Source of the DNA: Candidatus Hydrogenedentota bacterium
GTDB lineage: Bacteria > Hydrogenedentota > Hydrogenedentia > Hydrogenedentales > SLHB01
NCBI GenBank assembly: GCA_020849535.1
Contig: JADLGB010000101.1
Span: 1-64,000, forward strand
DNA length: 64,000 nucleotides
Direction: 5' to 3'
Shown in pieces: positions 62,715 to 64,000 of the stretch. The notes beneath the pieces were generated by a model. That model ran no database searches. It saw only the letters and a program-made list of their open reading frames with translations, and had not been told where the DNA came from. Every line of letters begins with the position of its first letter. Position 1 is the stretch's first letter. Both the position numbers and the translations under genes were made by a program.

Positions 62715-64000
62715 ATGCGTTCGTTCCATGTCTGCATTGGAACATGTCTCGCCATCTTTTTGATGATCGCCCCGTGCCGCGCCCAGGATGGACCAACCCA
62801 TGAGGAGGCGGCACAAGCACTGCGCAAAGCGGTTGCCTTCTTTCGCGAGCATGTGTCCACAGAAGGCGGCTATCTCTGGCGCTATAGCGCGGACCTCAGC
62901 AAACGGGAAGGGGAAGGTGTCGCCGGTCCGCGTACTGCTTGGGTGCAACCGCCTGGCACGCCGGCCGTCGGGGAAGCCTATCTCTTCGCCCACTCCATGA
63001 CCCACGACGCCTTCTACCTCGACGCGGCAAAGGAAACCGGCTACGCCCTCCTGAAGGGCCAACTGCAATCGGGTGGTTGGGACTACCGCATCGAATTCGA
63101 CCCGGAGAAGCGCGTCAAGTATGCCTATCGTGCCGACCAGCGAACGGACGGCGAAAAAACCACCACGCTCGACGACAACACCACGCAGTCTGCCCTGCAA
63201 TTCCTGATGCGGCTGGACCGCGCGCTGAACTTCGAGGATCAATCCATCCACGAAGCCGCGGGCTTTGGATTATACGCGCTGGTCAAGGCGCAGTACCCCA
63301 ATGGCGCATGGCCCCAGCGTTACCGCGACTTTCCCAATGAGGATGAGTACCCCGTCAAGAAAGCGTCCTACCCTGCGAGCTGGTCGCGCACTTATGTGAA
63401 GCACGGCTACTCCGAGTACTACACGCTGAACGACAATACCCTTTCGGATTGCATCGAGACCATGCTGCTTGCCGCCGACATCTATGGAGAGACGCAGCAC
63501 GCCAGCGCGGCCGCGGAAGGCGGAGACTTCCTCCTTCTGGCCCAGATGCCCGATCCGCAGCCGGCGTGGGCACAGCAGTACGACATGGATATGCATCCCG
63601 CCTGGGCACGGAAATTCGAACCGCCTGCTATCACCGGGGGAGAATCGCAGGGAGCCATACGCATGCTGATTCACCTGGCCGCCAGAACGGGCGAGGCGCG
63701 CTATCTCGAACCGATTCCACGCGCCCTGGCCTATTTGAAGTCTTCCCTGCGACCGGATGGAAAACTGGCGCGTTTTTATGAACTGCAGACCAACCGCCCG
63801 TTGTATTTCACCAAAGACTACCAGTTGACCTACAGCGATGAGGACATGCCCACGCACTATTCCTTTGTGGTTTTATCCAATATCGACGCGCTTGAACATG
63901 CGTATCAAGACGCAATCAAGGGCATCTCAGGACCAGCCCGGGACTCCGAAGCGCAAGCAGAACAACCCGCGATTCTGGCTTCCCGCGCCCGTGAAGCCAT
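62715..64000 (+). CDS. Pectate lyase, PL10 type, cut by window end
   Basis: The first 428 codons are present; no stop before the window ends. A signal peptide (cleavage near CRA-QDG, about residue 24) is followed by the (alpha/alpha)-toroid type sequence of polysaccharide lyase family 10. Recognisable parts are EGGYLWRYSADL (about 50-61), LDDNTTQSALQFLMRL (about 155-170), YPNGAWPQRY (about 195) and YTLNDNTLSDCIETML (about 236-251). It would cleave polygalacturonate outside the cytoplasm. ATG at 62715 follows AGGAGG. The last residues seen are low-complexity and probably lie beyond the catalytic domain. Confidence 0.88.
   Translation, partial: MRSFHVCIGTCLAIFLMIAPCRAQDGPTHEEAAQALRKAVAFFREHVSTEGGYLWRYSADLSKREGEGVAGPRTAWVQPPGTPAVGEAYLFAHSMTHDAFYLDAAKETGYALLKGQLQSGGWDYRIEFDPEKRVKYAYRADQRTDGEKTTTLDDNTTQSALQFLMRLDRALNFEDQSIHEAAGFGLYALVKAQYPNGAWPQRYRDFPNEDEYPVKKASYPASWSRTYVKHGYSEYYTLNDNTLSDCIETMLLAADIYGETQHASAAAEGGDFLLLAQMPDPQPAWAQQYDMDMHPAWARKFEPPAITGGESQGAIRMLIHLAARTGEARYLEPIPRALAYLKSSLRPDGKLARFYELQTNRPLYFTKDYQLTYSDEDMPTHYSFVVLSNIDALEHAYQDAIKGISGPARDSEAQAEQPAILASRAREA

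Overview
This is a 64 kb stretch of a GC-rich, Gram-negative bacterial chromosome. The paired cytochrome/DUF1549/DUF1553 and Tat-exported DUF1501 genes, several Tat-exported Gfo/Idh/MocA oxidoreductases, FG-GAP and HEAT proteins and a PL10-type pectate lyase point to the Planctomycetota/Verrucomicrobiota/'Candidatus Hydrogenedentota' type of organism. I favour the last, but that is inference from gene content. TolC-like, porin-like and ExbB/ExbD/TonB-like genes show an outer membrane. I see no rRNA, tRNA, CRISPR array, phage or transposase gene.

Layout. 0-7.6 kb: small protein, LysE exporter, a giant exported multi-heme protein and its DUF1501 partner. 7.9-14.5 kb (minus): ABC export operon with a TPR-like protein, chemotaxis receptor, alginate-export-type porin. 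15.3-21.8 kb: PhoPQ-related lipoprotein, conserved hypothetical, and a split MacB-type ABC system. 22-26.3 kb: a respiratory cluster of a Rieske protein and cytochrome b flanked by two CydA-like membrane proteins, one carrying a c-type heme domain. It is followed by a ferritin-like/VIT iron transporter and an ArsC-like reductase. 28.2-32.2 kb (minus): lipoprotein, triple-PepSY secreted protein, response regulator, and a histidine kinase whose sensor carries the same PepSY-like module. 32.7-37.6 kb: ALO-type oxidase, NfuA-like protein, pterin dehydratase, IscU-like protein, ispG. 39-44.4 kb: tripartite efflux operon (TolC-like, adaptor, MacB-type ATPase and permease) behind a sigma54-type promoter with paired upstream palindromes. 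44.5-46.3 kb: small genes including pentapeptide-repeat and metallo-beta-lactamase-fold proteins. 46.3-51.8 kb (minus): argC-argJ-argB followed by exbB-, exbD- and tonB-like genes and a zinc-ribbon membrane protein. 52-61 kb: DUF3748, two Gfo/Idh/MocA, GyrI-like, FG-GAP and HEAT proteins. 61-64 kb: Kv-type potassium channel, an orphan sigma54-type transcription unit, and a pectate lyase cut by the window end.

The signals I think most deserve follow-up are: (1) the Rieske/cyt b complex between two CydA-like proteins; (2) the kinase and secreted protein sharing a PepSY-like domain; (3) a family of REPIN-like twin-hairpin repeats with compensatory stem changes; (4) three sigma54-like promoters, one with two evenly phased palindromes upstream and one driving a unit with no recognised gene. 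All functions are read from sequence motifs and memory of families; no searches were run.
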